The notes beneath the pieces were generated by a model. That model was not told where the DNA came from. It did no database searches and worked only from the letters and a program-made list of their open reading frames with translations. 64,000 nt of DNA from Alisma plantago-aquatica (lineage: Eukaryota > Streptophyta > Magnoliopsida > Alismatales > Alismataceae), in contig OY856410.1 of assembly GCA_963693085.1 (NCBI GenBank), positions 1,390,537,863 to 1,390,601,862 on the forward strand, written 5' to 3'. How positions within the stretch are numbered: position 1 is the stretch's first letter; every line of letters starts with the position of its first letter. This document shows positions 1 to 10,475 of the stretch, in pieces. The position numbers and the translations under genes were made by a program.

Positions 1-1140
1 TTTGAAACTATTAGGAAGCATTGACCGTTTGGTTACTTTGACCTCCAAGACCGCATGACACTCAAGACTATTTGATTGTGTTGACTGTTTGATCAGAGTT
101 GACTTTGAAACCGTTTGAACAAAATCACCTTAAAACCGTTTGATCTTAAACGACCTTGAAACCGTTTGGTTCCAAACGGTCTTGAGACCGTTTGCCCCTA
201 AACGGTCTTGAGACTGTTTGGTCCCAAACAGTCTTGAGACTGTTTGGATTCAAACGGTTTTGAGACCATTTGGTCCAAATGGCTCAAAACCGCATGGACC
301 TCAAAGGTGCATCAAAGCTTGTAATCGATTAGGGTTTTCAAGGTTGAAGCCCTCAATTGACCTCACATGTCTTAACCACTTATCAATTGAGCCAATTAGG
401 TTTAGCTTTAACTAATTGGACACTCAATTGACCCTCAATTGTTAGCCAATTAGGGTTGAATCCAATCCAATTAGGGTTTGTAATCGGTTAACCATCAATG
501 TTCATCAACATGAGTCTATTTGATGTTGAACCTACCAATTGACCTTCAATTGGGCCCAAACGGTCTTGGGATCATTTGGACACTCTCCAAACGGTCTTGA
601 GACCATTTTCCCGAAGTCACACCAAAATCTAAGTTAATTTGATAAAGGTTTGAACCCTAATTAAGTCTCAAATCAGCATTTCAATTAATTCAACAACCTA
701 TTGTGATTAGACCTTTAATTGATTAAATTATCTTAACCCTAGACCTCCAAACGGTATTGGGGTGTCACCAAATGGTCGAGACCGTTTGAGTGATCCCCAA
801 ATGGTCTTGAGACCGTTTGGACCACTCAACCCCAATTTCAACATAAGTGGTCCTTGAATTCATCAATTGAATCCGATTCGGGTTTAGAGGGTTGAAGTGC
901 CTTCAACTTGTGATTGGTTTGCAATTAGGTCATGATTCTTTTTATTTGATTAATTCAATATATATCCAACAGACCTCTAAACGGTCTTCACTTGGTCAAC
1001 CATACCAAACAGTTTTGGAGACCGTTTGAATCTAACCGGTTTTGCAAACCGCATGAATTCAAACGGTCTTGAGATTGTTTGATTTCAAACGGTCTTGCAA
1101 ACCGTTTAGACCAAATGGTACAAGATCGTTTGGTAAAGTA
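1..1140. repeat. Iterated palindromic AAACGGTCT units
   Basis: Many imperfect copies of AAACGGTCTTGAGACCGTTT occur here. The arms AAACGGTCT and AGACCGTTT are exact reverse complements around a 2-nt centre; the copy at 174-193 is perfect. Variants carry AAATGGTC, ACTGTTT or ACCATTT, mostly C-to-T or G-to-A changes. Copies are irregularly spaced and separated by phrases such as CAATTGACC and CAATTAGGGTT, so this is neither a regular satellite nor a CRISPR array. In LTR orientation the zone lies about 1.2-2.3 kb from the LTR start, downstream of the TATA-like box. Confidence 0.85.
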
Positions 1141-1786
1141 ACCTAGGGAATCATGCCCATCATCTTCAACCTCTGTTCAGATTAGTTACTTCACGGATTT
1201 CTTGCAAGTTTGCGAGGAAAGATGGGGAAGAAGAAGAACTAATACAAATTGCAAGAATAAAGATGTGCATAAACAAAGAAAAAGGTTTAGAGTTATAAAA
1301 TCCGCCTTATGGTTGTTCCTAGAGCTCCAAGCTTCCAAGATTCAAGAATTTAATGGCGTCTTGAGCTCCACAAGTTGGCCAAAGGTGTTTCTCCAAGAAA
1401 AGGTTGGGAAAGATCGGCTAGAAAGAAAGAACTAAGTAAGTTAACCATGAAACCAACCTTGTAATCCACTTTCCTCCATAAATCCGAGCAAGAAGATGAC
1501 CCAAGCTTACCTAGCTTCTCCTTGGTCGTTCTCTCTGCTCCAAAGCTCTACCTTTAGTCGATTTAGCAAGGGGATAAGTGAAGGAAGAAATGAAACGTTC
1601 CTTTGCAAACAAAGGAAGGGTGTATAAGTACTTTGGGGTCATTTCCAACATAAGGACAACTAGTTTCTCCTTTTCTAATCTAGGTCCCTCCTTTCTTCTT
1701 TTCACGTCCCTTCTCCTTATTTCTAAGGCAAAACTCCTTCTAATACCAACAACTAAAGGCAAAGAAGGTCAACTTATCACTAAGGT

Positions 1787-1800
1787 GCACATATATAAGA
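1787..1800 (-). promoter_or_regulatory. TATA-like box of the reverse gypsy LTR
   Basis: The minus strand reads CTTATATATGTGC about 525 bp after the inferred LTR start. The spacing resembles CTATATATGTC in the solo LTR (about 570 bp after its start). Transcription would run leftwards into the palindromic repeat zone. Function is inferred from position and sequence only. Confidence 0.4.
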
Positions 1801-2389
1801 GTCTCCTTACTTACAACTTGGTGATTTAATTTCAAAGGTGTTCCTTATTATATGATTATTCAATTGAAGCGCCCCCTTCATCATTATTACTCTAAATGAT
1901 GACAAAAGTCATAAAAGATATTCTAGAAGGTGTATTTTACAAATTTCACCCCACATTTTGGGTAAATTTCACTTTACACCAAAATTAGGGTTTTAAGCAC
2001 AAGGATTTCTCCACAAGCTGCATCTTGGTGCCCAAGCTTGGGAATTCCATCATACTTCATCATATTCATTCTTATGATGTCTCAACACTAAAGGAACATA
2101 TTAACATGTGTAAATTTCAAGTTAACCCCTCTAATTGGGTAAATTGCACATAGGTCCTTGTATTACAAAACAATACTAAAACATTGTTTAAAAAGGACAG
2201 AATTGGAAACATATGTTCATCAAGAGTTTTAATTACAGACCAAAAGATAATCGCAAGTATCTTAATTACAAAATTTAGGCAAAACCCCTAGGGTTAGCGC
2301 ATAACCCAGGTCAGGGATGTTACAAGATGATTAAGAGTATTGGATTGATTGGAACTGCAATTGACTGATTTGCACAGTCTGCTGCCCCA

Positions 2390-2745
2390 ACCGATTGGCT
2401 CGTAGGGATAAACTGATCGAATCAGGTTGGTGAACCGATCGTCTCAAAGTAGTGAGTCGATCGGCTCACGTGTCAATGAAATGATCGGCTCAATTGTTGA
2501 AATGATCGATTCATGTGACTAACTGAGATCGTTTGGAAAGTCAGAAGACTCTTTTTGCAAACACATATTTGTTTCACATGTACAAATTTGATTTGGACAA
2601 GGACTAATATTTGATTAGTTGGAAATGAACATGGAAAGTCAATTTGAGTTGGACTAGGACCATGAACCGATCGGCTCAAGCATGAACCGATCGGCTCAGG
2701 GCCCCAAACGATCGGTTCAAGGGGTGAATCGATCGGTTCAACTAC
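2390..2745. repeat. Iterated CCGATCGG-centred palindromes in copia LTR
   Basis: Repeated units such as GATCGGCTCA, GAACCGATCGGCTC and CGATCGGTTCAA occur about every 20-40 bp. GAACCGATCGGTTC is the perfect 14-bp palindrome implied by the variants. The zone lies just upstream of the TATA box, so in the U3-equivalent. The equivalent zone in the 3' LTR is about 9120-9475. Confidence 0.8.
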
Positions 2746-2840
2746 CGCAGCATGTCAGATTTTGTGGAAATTCCAGGCCCTTCTACTCCTACTTTAATCC
2801 CGCATTTCCTAGGGTAGAAAACCTTGTCTAATGACCCTCC

Positions 2841-2848
2841 TATATATA
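2841..2848 (+). promoter_or_regulatory. Copia 5' LTR TATA box
   Basis: CCTCCTATATATAGGGG is a strong plant-type TATA box about 530 bp before the LTR end. It is conserved in the 3' LTR at about 9572-9581. The following CTCAGAACACCAGTTGCTC stretch would be near the transcript start. The promoter role is inferred. Confidence 0.6.
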
Positions 2849-3378
2849 GGGGTATTTGGGGGCTTATCAAGTACAACTCAGAACACCAGTTGCTCTGCAA
2901 AGTTGTCATTCTCTCTGGTTGTGGTAACCAGGAGAGCCCAAGCAAGTGCTACCCGATAAGGGAGACACCGCAAGGGAAAGACAACTGTAGAAAGGCGACT
3001 GGTGGTAGGAGAGTGTGTCGGTGACTAGTACACTGACAAGAGGGTATGACTCCTTCCGGTGCCTTGTGTGATAAGGCGATCAGAGTTCCAGGTGGTCTAT
3101 GTAGACTACTACAGAGGCGGGAGACTTCTGCCGCTCGGAGGATAGCTGTCAATCCCGACAGTCTCGGTGACTAGGAGCTGCACAGACACTATCCAATACT
3201 GGAGGTGAAGACCGCACAAGCCGCGAGTAAACATCACCGAGCAAGCCTCGGGACAAGGTATGTCTCTACAAACCATCCTTCCTATTTTATAGACGTTGAT
3301 GCGATTCCTTTATTTTGGGTTCGGGAGAAGAAAATTTTTGTTTCCACTGCCTTCCTTGCCTCCCCTAATACCCAACAG

Positions 3379-3391
3379 TGGTATCAGAGCC
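3379..3391 (+). other. Primer-binding site for initiator tRNA-Met
   Basis: TGGTATCAGAGCC directly follows the LTR terminus (CCCAACA plus one base). It matches the PBS complementary to the 3' end of plant initiator tRNA-Met, usual for copia and many gypsy elements. It fixes element orientation as plus. Confidence 0.9.
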
Positions 3392-4739
3392 ACATCAACT
3401 GCTCTATACTTTAGGATTATCGATGTGATTTATTTTGATTTGTCGGCTTTATTTATTGCATACGATGCGAATAAAATTGTCTTTATGCATGTCCAATCCT
3501 AAATCCGCAAATCCCAATATACATATATGATATGTAATATGAATGCACTTGATACGTGTCGCCCCTTAAATGAGTTTTGTGGTGGATGTATAGCGTAGTT
3601 ATGGCCAATAAACCCTATGTATGTGTGCTTGGTTGAATGTGGTTGCTTGCATCTCGGTCTGCGTACCAATTCCCTACCTCCTTTTCTTGATGTAACTCGA
3701 GATAACTTGAGATTTCTTTCCTACCTTTGCTCCCCCTGAATGTAACTTGGGGTTTTCCCTATTCAAATGTAAATAGGATAGATCTTTTTCCTGTTATGTC
3801 GAAGAACGGAAGACAACCTGACGATGACTGAGATGACTGGTTCGAGGAACGAGACGAGCGGGTGGAGACCTGAGGAGATGCACGACAACCAGTGAACCGA
3901 TCAGTTGGATGAGCCAATCGATTGGCTTGTGGCACCCAAACGACCGGCCTGATGGTGAGCCCATCAATCATGGAGATGAGTTGATCAAACCCAGAATGGC
4001 AAAGCGCAGAGTTCATCTTGTACATGTTGCATGTGATGTAGACCTAGATGACTGTGATTCCTCTTGGCTCGAGGAATAACATTAGGATGGTCATAATCAT
4101 CGCTTTTATCAATTCACATGTTTTCTGTGGGATATAGCATGTATATGATACATACTATGTATTGTGGTGATTGGATATGTATATGTACCTATAAAACCAA
4201 ATCCCTCATCTAAATATTAAGTCTTGTATGCCTTCCATTAGCGGCACACATGAAAAACTCGATCGACCAAGCATAGGTTACGCCAAAGTGTGGTGCACCG
4301 TCCATCTTGTGGAAGTGTGCAGGGTAGACATGTAGGATCTGCCAAAGTTGGATGCATGTTTATTGTGTCGGCTTTTGGGTTAGACTTAACTGGTAATTCT
4401 TAGAGCGTCTAAGCCCAGAGGCACGGGATGAATGGCAAGGAGTTGTGTGTGTCATATATCCAAGCATTGCATATGATGCAATTGGCATGATGGCCTACCT
4501 AAACAGTCAAGTTGTGGGCGATCAGCCAAAGCTGACTCATGACTTGATGAAATATGGATCTTGACCCACTAGAAGATTGTACGCTGCAATCTTCTGAATT
4601 GATGGTGAGGGCTATCAATTTGACCAAAAATAGTGGGAGCGATAATTAATTAAAATCCTAATTATATCATCAACCTTTCAAATCAATCAAATAAGTCAAA
4701 ATTGAGTTTTGGACTAAATTGCATATATTTCCTTTTGTA

Positions 4740-5640
4740 GTACAATGAAAACAAATAACAATCACTTTTCATTGTGATCGGTCTTTGAAAAGGATAGGCT
4801 GAACGGGACTAACTTCCATGACTGGTTTAGGACATTGAGAATTGTTCTCACTCAAGAGCGAAAGCTCTATATCCTAGATACTTCAGCTCTAGAGGAACCT
4901 GCTCCTACCGCACCAATGGCAGAAAGGGATGCTTATAAGAAGCATTCTGAAGATGCCATTGATGCAAAGTGCTTGATGTTGTGCTCCATGAACCATGAGT
5001 TGTAGAGACAACATGAGAACATGAGTGTCATTGAGATGATTCAGCATCTCAAGAACATGTATGAAGATCAAGCATGGCAAGAGAGATATGATGTCTCCAG
5101 GGTGTTGTTCAAGTGTGTCATAACAGAAGGAGATCTAGTTGGTCCTCACACACTCAAAATGATTGGGTATGTGGAGAACTTGACAAGACTGGGATTTCCC
5201 CTGAGCCAAGAGTTGGCTACTGACATGATACTGCAATCATTTACAGAATCCTACAGTCAGTTTGTGATGAACTACAACATGAACAACTTTGACAAGCCAT
5301 TGACAGAGTTGTTGGGCATGTTGAGGACAGCCGAGGCACAAATAAAGAAGGATAAGCCTAAATCTGTGATGATGATCAGCAACAAGAAAGAAAAATCCAA
5401 GCACAAGGGCAAGGGCAAGGCTAAGAAAAGTTCTGATGCTAGCCAGCAGCCCAAGTCATCTTCAACTCTCAAAGCCAAGGGAGGCGTGACCAAGAGAGGC
5501 AATTGTCACCATTGTCAAAAGCCAGGACAATGGAAAAAGGAATTATCCTCTCTATGTGGAAGATCTAAGGAAGAAGGAGGCGACAGACGTCTGCACCTGA
5601 AGGTGTCATGACATAAACTTGTAACATTTTTTAGGTATAT
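4740..5640 (+). pseudogene. Copia gag, with amber stop and frameshift
   Basis: This is the capsid/nucleocapsid precursor of the copia element. The reading frame starts with a typical LNGTNFHDW-like segment near 4800, runs through the UBN2-type gag domain (ITEGDLVGPHTLKMIGYVE and following), a lysine-rich linker, and a zinc knuckle beginning CHHCQKPGQW near 5507. A TAG at 5003-5005 interrupts the frame (probably from CAG), leaving an ATG-initiated open stretch of 196 codons at 5021-5611. In the zinc knuckle the canonical His is replaced by Gln. The last Cys is lost to a frameshift just after KKE; the neighbouring frame continues with a usual NYPLYVEDLRKKE-like tail. Non-functional remnant. Confidence 0.85.
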
Positions 5641-6900
5641 GATACCAAGATATAAAGTGTACCACCCAATAAATGGGGCAAGTGTTTCCGCCATAGATAG
5701 GAGTACTTTAGTTTATTTTTAGCCTTGAAGGCATGTAATAGAGTTATAAACTGCTATTTCATATTTGCCAATGGATAGAAACACCTTATTTTTCATATTA
5801 TATGACAATAGTGGAAATTAATAAAATTGATGTTTCCTTGTAGCAATGCCTTGTTTATCTTATGGTACTTGGTATGCATAAGATAAAATGATACCTAAAA
5901 GTTATTGATATCTCAAATTAGCATAAATCATGAGAAATTCATTTCTAGTTTCCATATGATGGATAAGTCTAGACTCTTTTTGGTTAGAGAACCAGTAAGA
6001 GACATGAATCTCTTGGACATGATCAATCTTCACTAGTCATAGTGGGAGATTGATTATCCTATTAGGTATAATACATGTGATGTATATACATACCTATTGG
6101 ACTTAATTCTAGTACTTCAAATGGTGTTTAGAGAAATACCAATATGAATATCTTGAAGTGATTAAGAATATCATAGATGAAGTACAAATTTGGTAAAGTG
6201 TTAATTCTTGATGAGATCAATGAATGAAATACTTGAACCAAATGTTTGAGATCCTTATGAGTGATTATGATATTGTATCATAGTGAGCTCGTGATTAAGG
6301 CATGGTGATGTCTAAATCAAAAGGAGTCATACTCTAAGGAGTTAGAGGATGATTATCAAATAACTAATTTCTTCTTAAATACAGAATACCCCATACAAAT
6401 AACAGACATTAAGAATCACAAGGAGTTATGAGTTCTTATATCCTTGATAGATACACCTCCATTATCTATGTGATGAGTTGGTCATGTGATGAATCAACTA
6501 TCTAGATAATGAGGAACCAAATTTTGAGTTATGGTTTATAACCATTACATCCTAAATGACATCCATGTGAACCATAAGGTATGACCTTGATGGTAGCACC
6601 CATTGGGATGAAATCCATAAGTGTGAATGAGTCTTAAGCGTTAAGACACATGGATAACATTTTGAGAAGGATGATGCTTGTTGATTGCAACTTAATGACT
6701 AAGAAATTTGGCATACAAATACTAAAACCACATTCCTATGAGGGATAAAAATAAGAATGTGTACATGACACAACCTATAAGGTTTATGAATCCATTAATG
6801 CAAATGAAATCTATAAGTTACAATGGCCTAATCAATGTGATTAATTGAGTACAATCAACTCAGAACTGTGATCTTTACTTTGATAATATAGTCAAAGGGT
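5641..6900 (+). pseudogene. Ruined copia pol, protease/integrase part
   Basis: The stretch lies where protease and integrase should be, but the space is much shorter than a complete copia pol. Only vague similarity in all three frames remains, and no DSG, HHCC or DDE motif could be recognised. It is AT-rich, has many stops and holds no other recognisable feature. The assignment is positional. Confidence 0.4.
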
Positions 6901-6929
6901 TTGACTGATATGACAAAGATAAAGAAGGG

Positions 6930-7930
6930 ATCTGTGATTTAGTGGGAGCGTATTTGTATATTGATGAGGAATGATATGTTCTAGAATGGAATCCTTTATG
7001 GAAATTATCTTTAAGGAAGATAGAGATGTTTCCTATGTAATAGTAATAGAGATATATAGAGATAGTTCTTGAAAAACCTCTTGACCTAAAAAGATAAAGC
7101 ATACATTGGCAATCTATACTGAAGGGTTTAGTGTGCACAGATTTAGTGGGAGAAAACTTATCAATGTTACATGGAGTTAGTATCCCAAGGTCAAGTGTCC
7201 AATTCTTATGAGGAATGGAAACACTAAGAACAGATAAGGATCTATCATGTATATAATCATCCCATCATCTTGCATGTATGTACATGGCAAGAACAAAATG
7301 CATTTATCATCTTGTATGTAGGACATGACAATATGATATGCTCATCCTGATAACTCGTATGTAGAACATGATGAGTGGATATTCATCTAGTTCCAGTAAG
7401 GGTTACTGGAATACCATAAGAACATGATAAGTACTAGTTCTATGGAAATAAGGAAGGGTTCATTGTAAAGAGTTACATTGATGCGAACTTCCAAAAAGGA
7501 TAGAAGATTAATCACAATATATATATGGGATATATAAAAGTGAATGTTTGTTGATAAATGGAAACATTCCAATAAAGCCGTTTAAAAGGAAAAGTCAAGT
7601 ATCCGTGTGTTAGAGAACATTAGTGGATACTATATGGATCTGGAAGTTCATGAGATGAACTTATAGATATTCCGATCTTTGATGAAAAGTAAGGAGTACT
7701 TGGTCATGCAATGAAGCTAAAGGTTAGCAAAGGAATACTAGATCACATATTATGACAACTCCATCTGATATGTATGATGTACAGTGAAGAGATGAGAGAC
7801 ATGCAGTTAATACCGACTTTGGCAAGGTGTTGCCATAACTCACTGCATAAGCACTAGGGCATAGTAACATGTGGGACATGTTTGAAGATCACTATGAATA
7901 TGATTCTTGAGTGATTGGCTCGTAGTGCAA
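6930..7930 (+). pseudogene. Ruined copia reverse transcriptase / RNase H
   Basis: Fragments in shifting frames match the end of copia RT and RNase H. A SGSVFVY segment near 6944 is followed by a palm remnant in which YVDD reads as YIDEE. Then come EIYRD, a YIDNVLKRFSVH-like stretch near 7100, GSIMY near 7228, and YIDANFQK (the usual TDASFQ motif) near 7474. The tail near 7810 recalls the conserved DPLTKALP end of copia pol. There are many stops and frameshifts. It is followed directly by the PPT. Confidence 0.6.
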
Positions 7931-7939
7931 GTGGGAGTT
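7929..7939 (+). other. Copia polypurine tract
   Basis: AAGTGGGAGTTT is the typical copia plus-strand primer and is followed at once by TGTTGGAATG, a usual copia LTR start. This places the 3' LTR start at about 7940 rather than at 9048, where no purine tract precedes the repeat. Confidence 0.65.
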
Positions 7940-10110
7940 TGTTGGAATGTATGCCCTGAGAGCCAATCATGGGATGATTGGTGGGATACATTAAGATTGA
8001 TTTGATAAACATCAAAGGCAAGCTTCCAATTCTTTCTGGTTCAGTCATATGAGATAATGATAGAACAGATTGACTGTCTAGAGAATGACAGTACTCAATA
8101 ACCTATGCTTTTAGGTTCAGGACCTGAATGATGAGATCATACGAATGCTAAGAGTTTGTACATTCTTATTATGTCCCTAGTCGGATGTCTTTGTGGGAGG
8201 TAGATAGACAACATTGACACACAAGACTAGATTGTGGTGTTGGTTGATGACAGAATCTCGTTAGTCATGATATTGAGATATCAAACCAAACACATAGGTA
8301 CTTGTTAGAGAATAAGTGTACCGAACAGACCCACCGTGAGTTTGACACATGGAACCATGACACGGTAGTCACAGTCAGTTCTCACAGTGATGGTGGTGAA
8401 TGTGATTCTTTGACCTGAAATCACTACACTCAACACATGTCTTTGGGTACACTTTGACATCATCAAGAGCAGTCTTGAAACATGGGTTGTTATAAAGGTG
8501 ATGATTGGGTGGCTATGACACATGGGACTTTTGAGGGGTGAGTGATAGATATGGGATTTGTCCCTCCTGAGGGAGTTTGATACCCATGGCCACTTGATGA
8601 GTAGGATTGAGATGGGCGTGCGCACGCATGTGTGAATCAGTATGTGATATTGATGTCATACATATCTCCTCCAATATACTCTGAGATCAAGAAAGTGAAT
8701 GAACGTTGACAGGATGACTGTTCCATGCCTTGAGTTCATTTGGGATATTAGTGACAAAGGAATTATACATTCACTGTAACACCATTCACGGATTGTAGGA
8801 TTGAAAGTTGTTCTCCAAATTTCTGTTTCACTTGGGTAGCATTGATGTGCGAATAGGCACCGCTCATTGCTTGTGAGGTCATAAGTGTTATGGACTTTCA
8901 CTGCGAACGTGAAATGGGCATGTAGGGTGACACACATAGGATTTAACCTGGAAGAAGAGTTTATCCACAAATTATGTTTAGATTGATTGCTAAAGGAGTT
9001 TAGTAGTTCCATTAAACACTCAATTAATTGATAGCTCAAAATCATAGTGTTGGACCAGATGATTAAGAGTATTAGATTGATTGGAACTGCAATTGACTGA
9101 TTTGCACAGTCTACTGCCCCAACCGATTGGCTCATAGGAATGAACTGATCGACTCAGGGTGGTGAACATATCGGCTCAAAGTGGTAAGTCAATCGGATCA
9201 TGTGTCAATGAAATGATCGGCTCAATTGTTGAAACGATCGATTCGTGTGACCAACCGAGATTGTTTGGAAAGTCAGAAGACTCTTTTTGCAAATACATAT
9301 TTGTTTCACATGTACAAATTTGATTTGGACAAGGACTAATATTTGATTAGTTGGAAACAAACATGGAAAGTCAATTCGAGTTGGACCAGGACCATGAACC
9401 GATCGGCTCAAGCATGAACCGATTGTTTTTGGGCCCCAAACGATCGGTTCAAGGGGCAAACCGATCGGTTCAACTGCCGCAGTGTGTCAGATTTTGTGGA
9501 AATTTTGGACCCTTCTTCTCCTGCTTTAATCCGCATTGTCCGGGGTAGAGAACCATGTCCCGTGACCCTCCTATATATATAGGGGTATTTGGGGGCTTCT
9601 CAAGTACAACTCAGAACACCAGTTGCTGTGCAAAGTTGTCGTTCTCTCTAGTTGTGGTAACCAGGAGAGCCCGAGCAAGTGCTACCCGATAAGGGAGGCA
9701 CATCATGGGAAAGACAACTGCAGAAAGGCGACTGGTGGTAGGAGAGTGTGTCGGTGACTAGTACGCTGATAGGAGGGTACGACTCCTTCTGGTGCCTTGT
9801 GCGATAAGGCGATCGGAGTTCCAGGTGGTCCATGTGGAATACTATAGAGGTGGGAGACTTCTTCCGCTTAGAGGACAGCTGTCAATCCTGAAAATCCCAT
9901 TGACCAGGAGCTGCACAGGCACTGTCTAAGATCAGAGGTGAAGACCGCACAAGCTGCGAGGTAACATCACTGAGCAATCCTCGGGACAAGGTATGTCTCT
10001 ACAAACTATCCTTCCTATTGTATAGATGTTGACGTGATTCCTTTATTCTGGTTTCGGGAGAAGAAAAATTTTGTTTCTGCTACCTTCTCTGCCTCCCCTA
10101 AAACCCAACA
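7940..10110 (+). repeat. Copia 3' LTR
   Basis: The segment begins TGTTGG after the PPT and ends CCCAACA. The last 1054 bp are duplicated in the 5' LTR; the first 1.1 kb has no partner in the window. It carries the CCGATCGG palindromic zone (about 9120-9475) and a TATA box at 9572-9581. An alternative reading is that 7940-9047 is a non-coding internal tail and the LTR starts at TGTTGG at 9048. Confidence 0.65.
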
Positions 10111-10475
10111 ACTACAGTCCAAGATCACATGATACTTTTCCAAAGTATCCATCCCAAGGATTATGTCAAACCCATGCATATCAAGTGGAAGAGATCCACT
10201 TGAATGCTATGTCCTGAAAAAGATAGAACATAACATGGACACACTTCCTACAACTTGGCGGAACCAACTAGAGTAGTTTCTAGATGAAGACTATCTTGTC
10301 TATGACTAACAGGTACGAAGAAACTGGAAATCACTTCTCTAGTGATAAAAGAATTCATCACACATGGGTTAATCAAAACATATACAAAACATGAAGAAGC
10401 CAAATCAGAATGAAATAGTTCCATCTGACTTTTCACGACCCCTGTGTTGACGAGTCCCTCTGGATGACTCATCAC
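10111..10475 (-). pseudogene. Gypsy retropepsin fragment
   Basis: Encodes part of the retroviral-type aspartic protease that would process the polyprotein. On the minus strand an open stretch (10475-10248) contains VLINPCVMNSFITREVI, which aligns with the usual VLxDxGATHSFIS active-site region; the catalytic Asp-Ser/Thr-Gly is replaced by Asn-Pro-Cys. After a frame change the minus strand reads GFDIILGMDTLEKYHVILDC, the conserved C-terminal block of Del/Tekay-like proteases. It then breaks at the copia LTR edge (10110/10111). Confidence 0.75.

Larger units (their letters stand above)
1..2324 (-). mobile_element. Reverse-oriented gypsy-type LTR, start-proximal part
   Basis: No coding sequence is recognised. 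The right edge reads GGTCAGGGATGTTACA on the plus strand, so on the minus strand the segment begins TGTAACATCCCTGACC. This closely parallels the start of the complete solo LTR at 50703 (TGTAAGGACCCTGACC). A TATA-like box on the minus strand lies about 525 bp inside that edge, close to the spacing in the solo LTR. The far end lies outside the window, and the zone from 1 to about 1140 is filled with iterated units described separately. The element body that should lie to the right has been replaced by a truncated copia element. Assignment to gypsy rests on LTR-end similarity only. Confidence 0.6.
2325..3377 (+). repeat. Copia 5' LTR, truncated at its 5' side
   Basis: This segment is repeated at 9057-10110. 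It ends in CCCAACA immediately before the PBS. It contains GATCGGCTCA/GAACCGATCGGTTC-type palindromic repeats (about 2390-2740), a TATA box and the putative transcript start. The beginning abuts the terminus of the reverse gypsy LTR (ATGTTACA then AGATGATTAAG), whereas the 3' copy continues leftwards with different sequence. Confidence 0.8.
2325..10110 (+). mobile_element. Decayed Ty1/copia retrotransposon
   Basis: Two direct repeats of about 1.05 kb (2325-3377 and 9057-10110) flank a tRNA-iMet primer site, a copia gag, a ruined pol and a polypurine tract. The two repeats agree at roughly nine bases in ten by eye, with many C/T and G/A differences, so the copy is old. The 3' LTR probably starts at TGTTGG (7940), directly after the PPT, giving about 2.17 kb; the 5' LTR then lacks its first 1.1 kb. 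No target duplication is visible. The left neighbour is a gypsy LTR terminus and the right neighbour the protease region of a different gypsy element, so a deletion on the left side is likely. Confidence 0.8.

Noticed and set aside
1..1140. CRISPR-like or satellite array
   Set aside because: Units are variable and irregularly spaced without spacers of constant size, and the surroundings are plant LTR sequence.
1202..1829. Short plus- and minus-strand frames at 1202-1435, 1511-1762 and 1578-1829
   Set aside because: They overlap each other on opposite strands inside the gypsy LTR and resemble no known protein.
3379..3391. tRNA gene
   Set aside because: Only the primer-binding complement to the tRNA 3' end is present, with no cloverleaf; the same holds at 11780, 21194, 40838 and 48574.
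8305..9135. Minus-strand frames of 106 and 159 codons in the copia 3' LTR
   Set aside because: No domain similarity; they lie opposite non-coding LTR sequence and are explained by chance.
9048..10110. TGTTGG at 9048 as 3' LTR start of the copia element
   Set aside because: No polypurine tract precedes it, whereas a canonical one precedes TGTTGG at 7940; kept as an alternative only.
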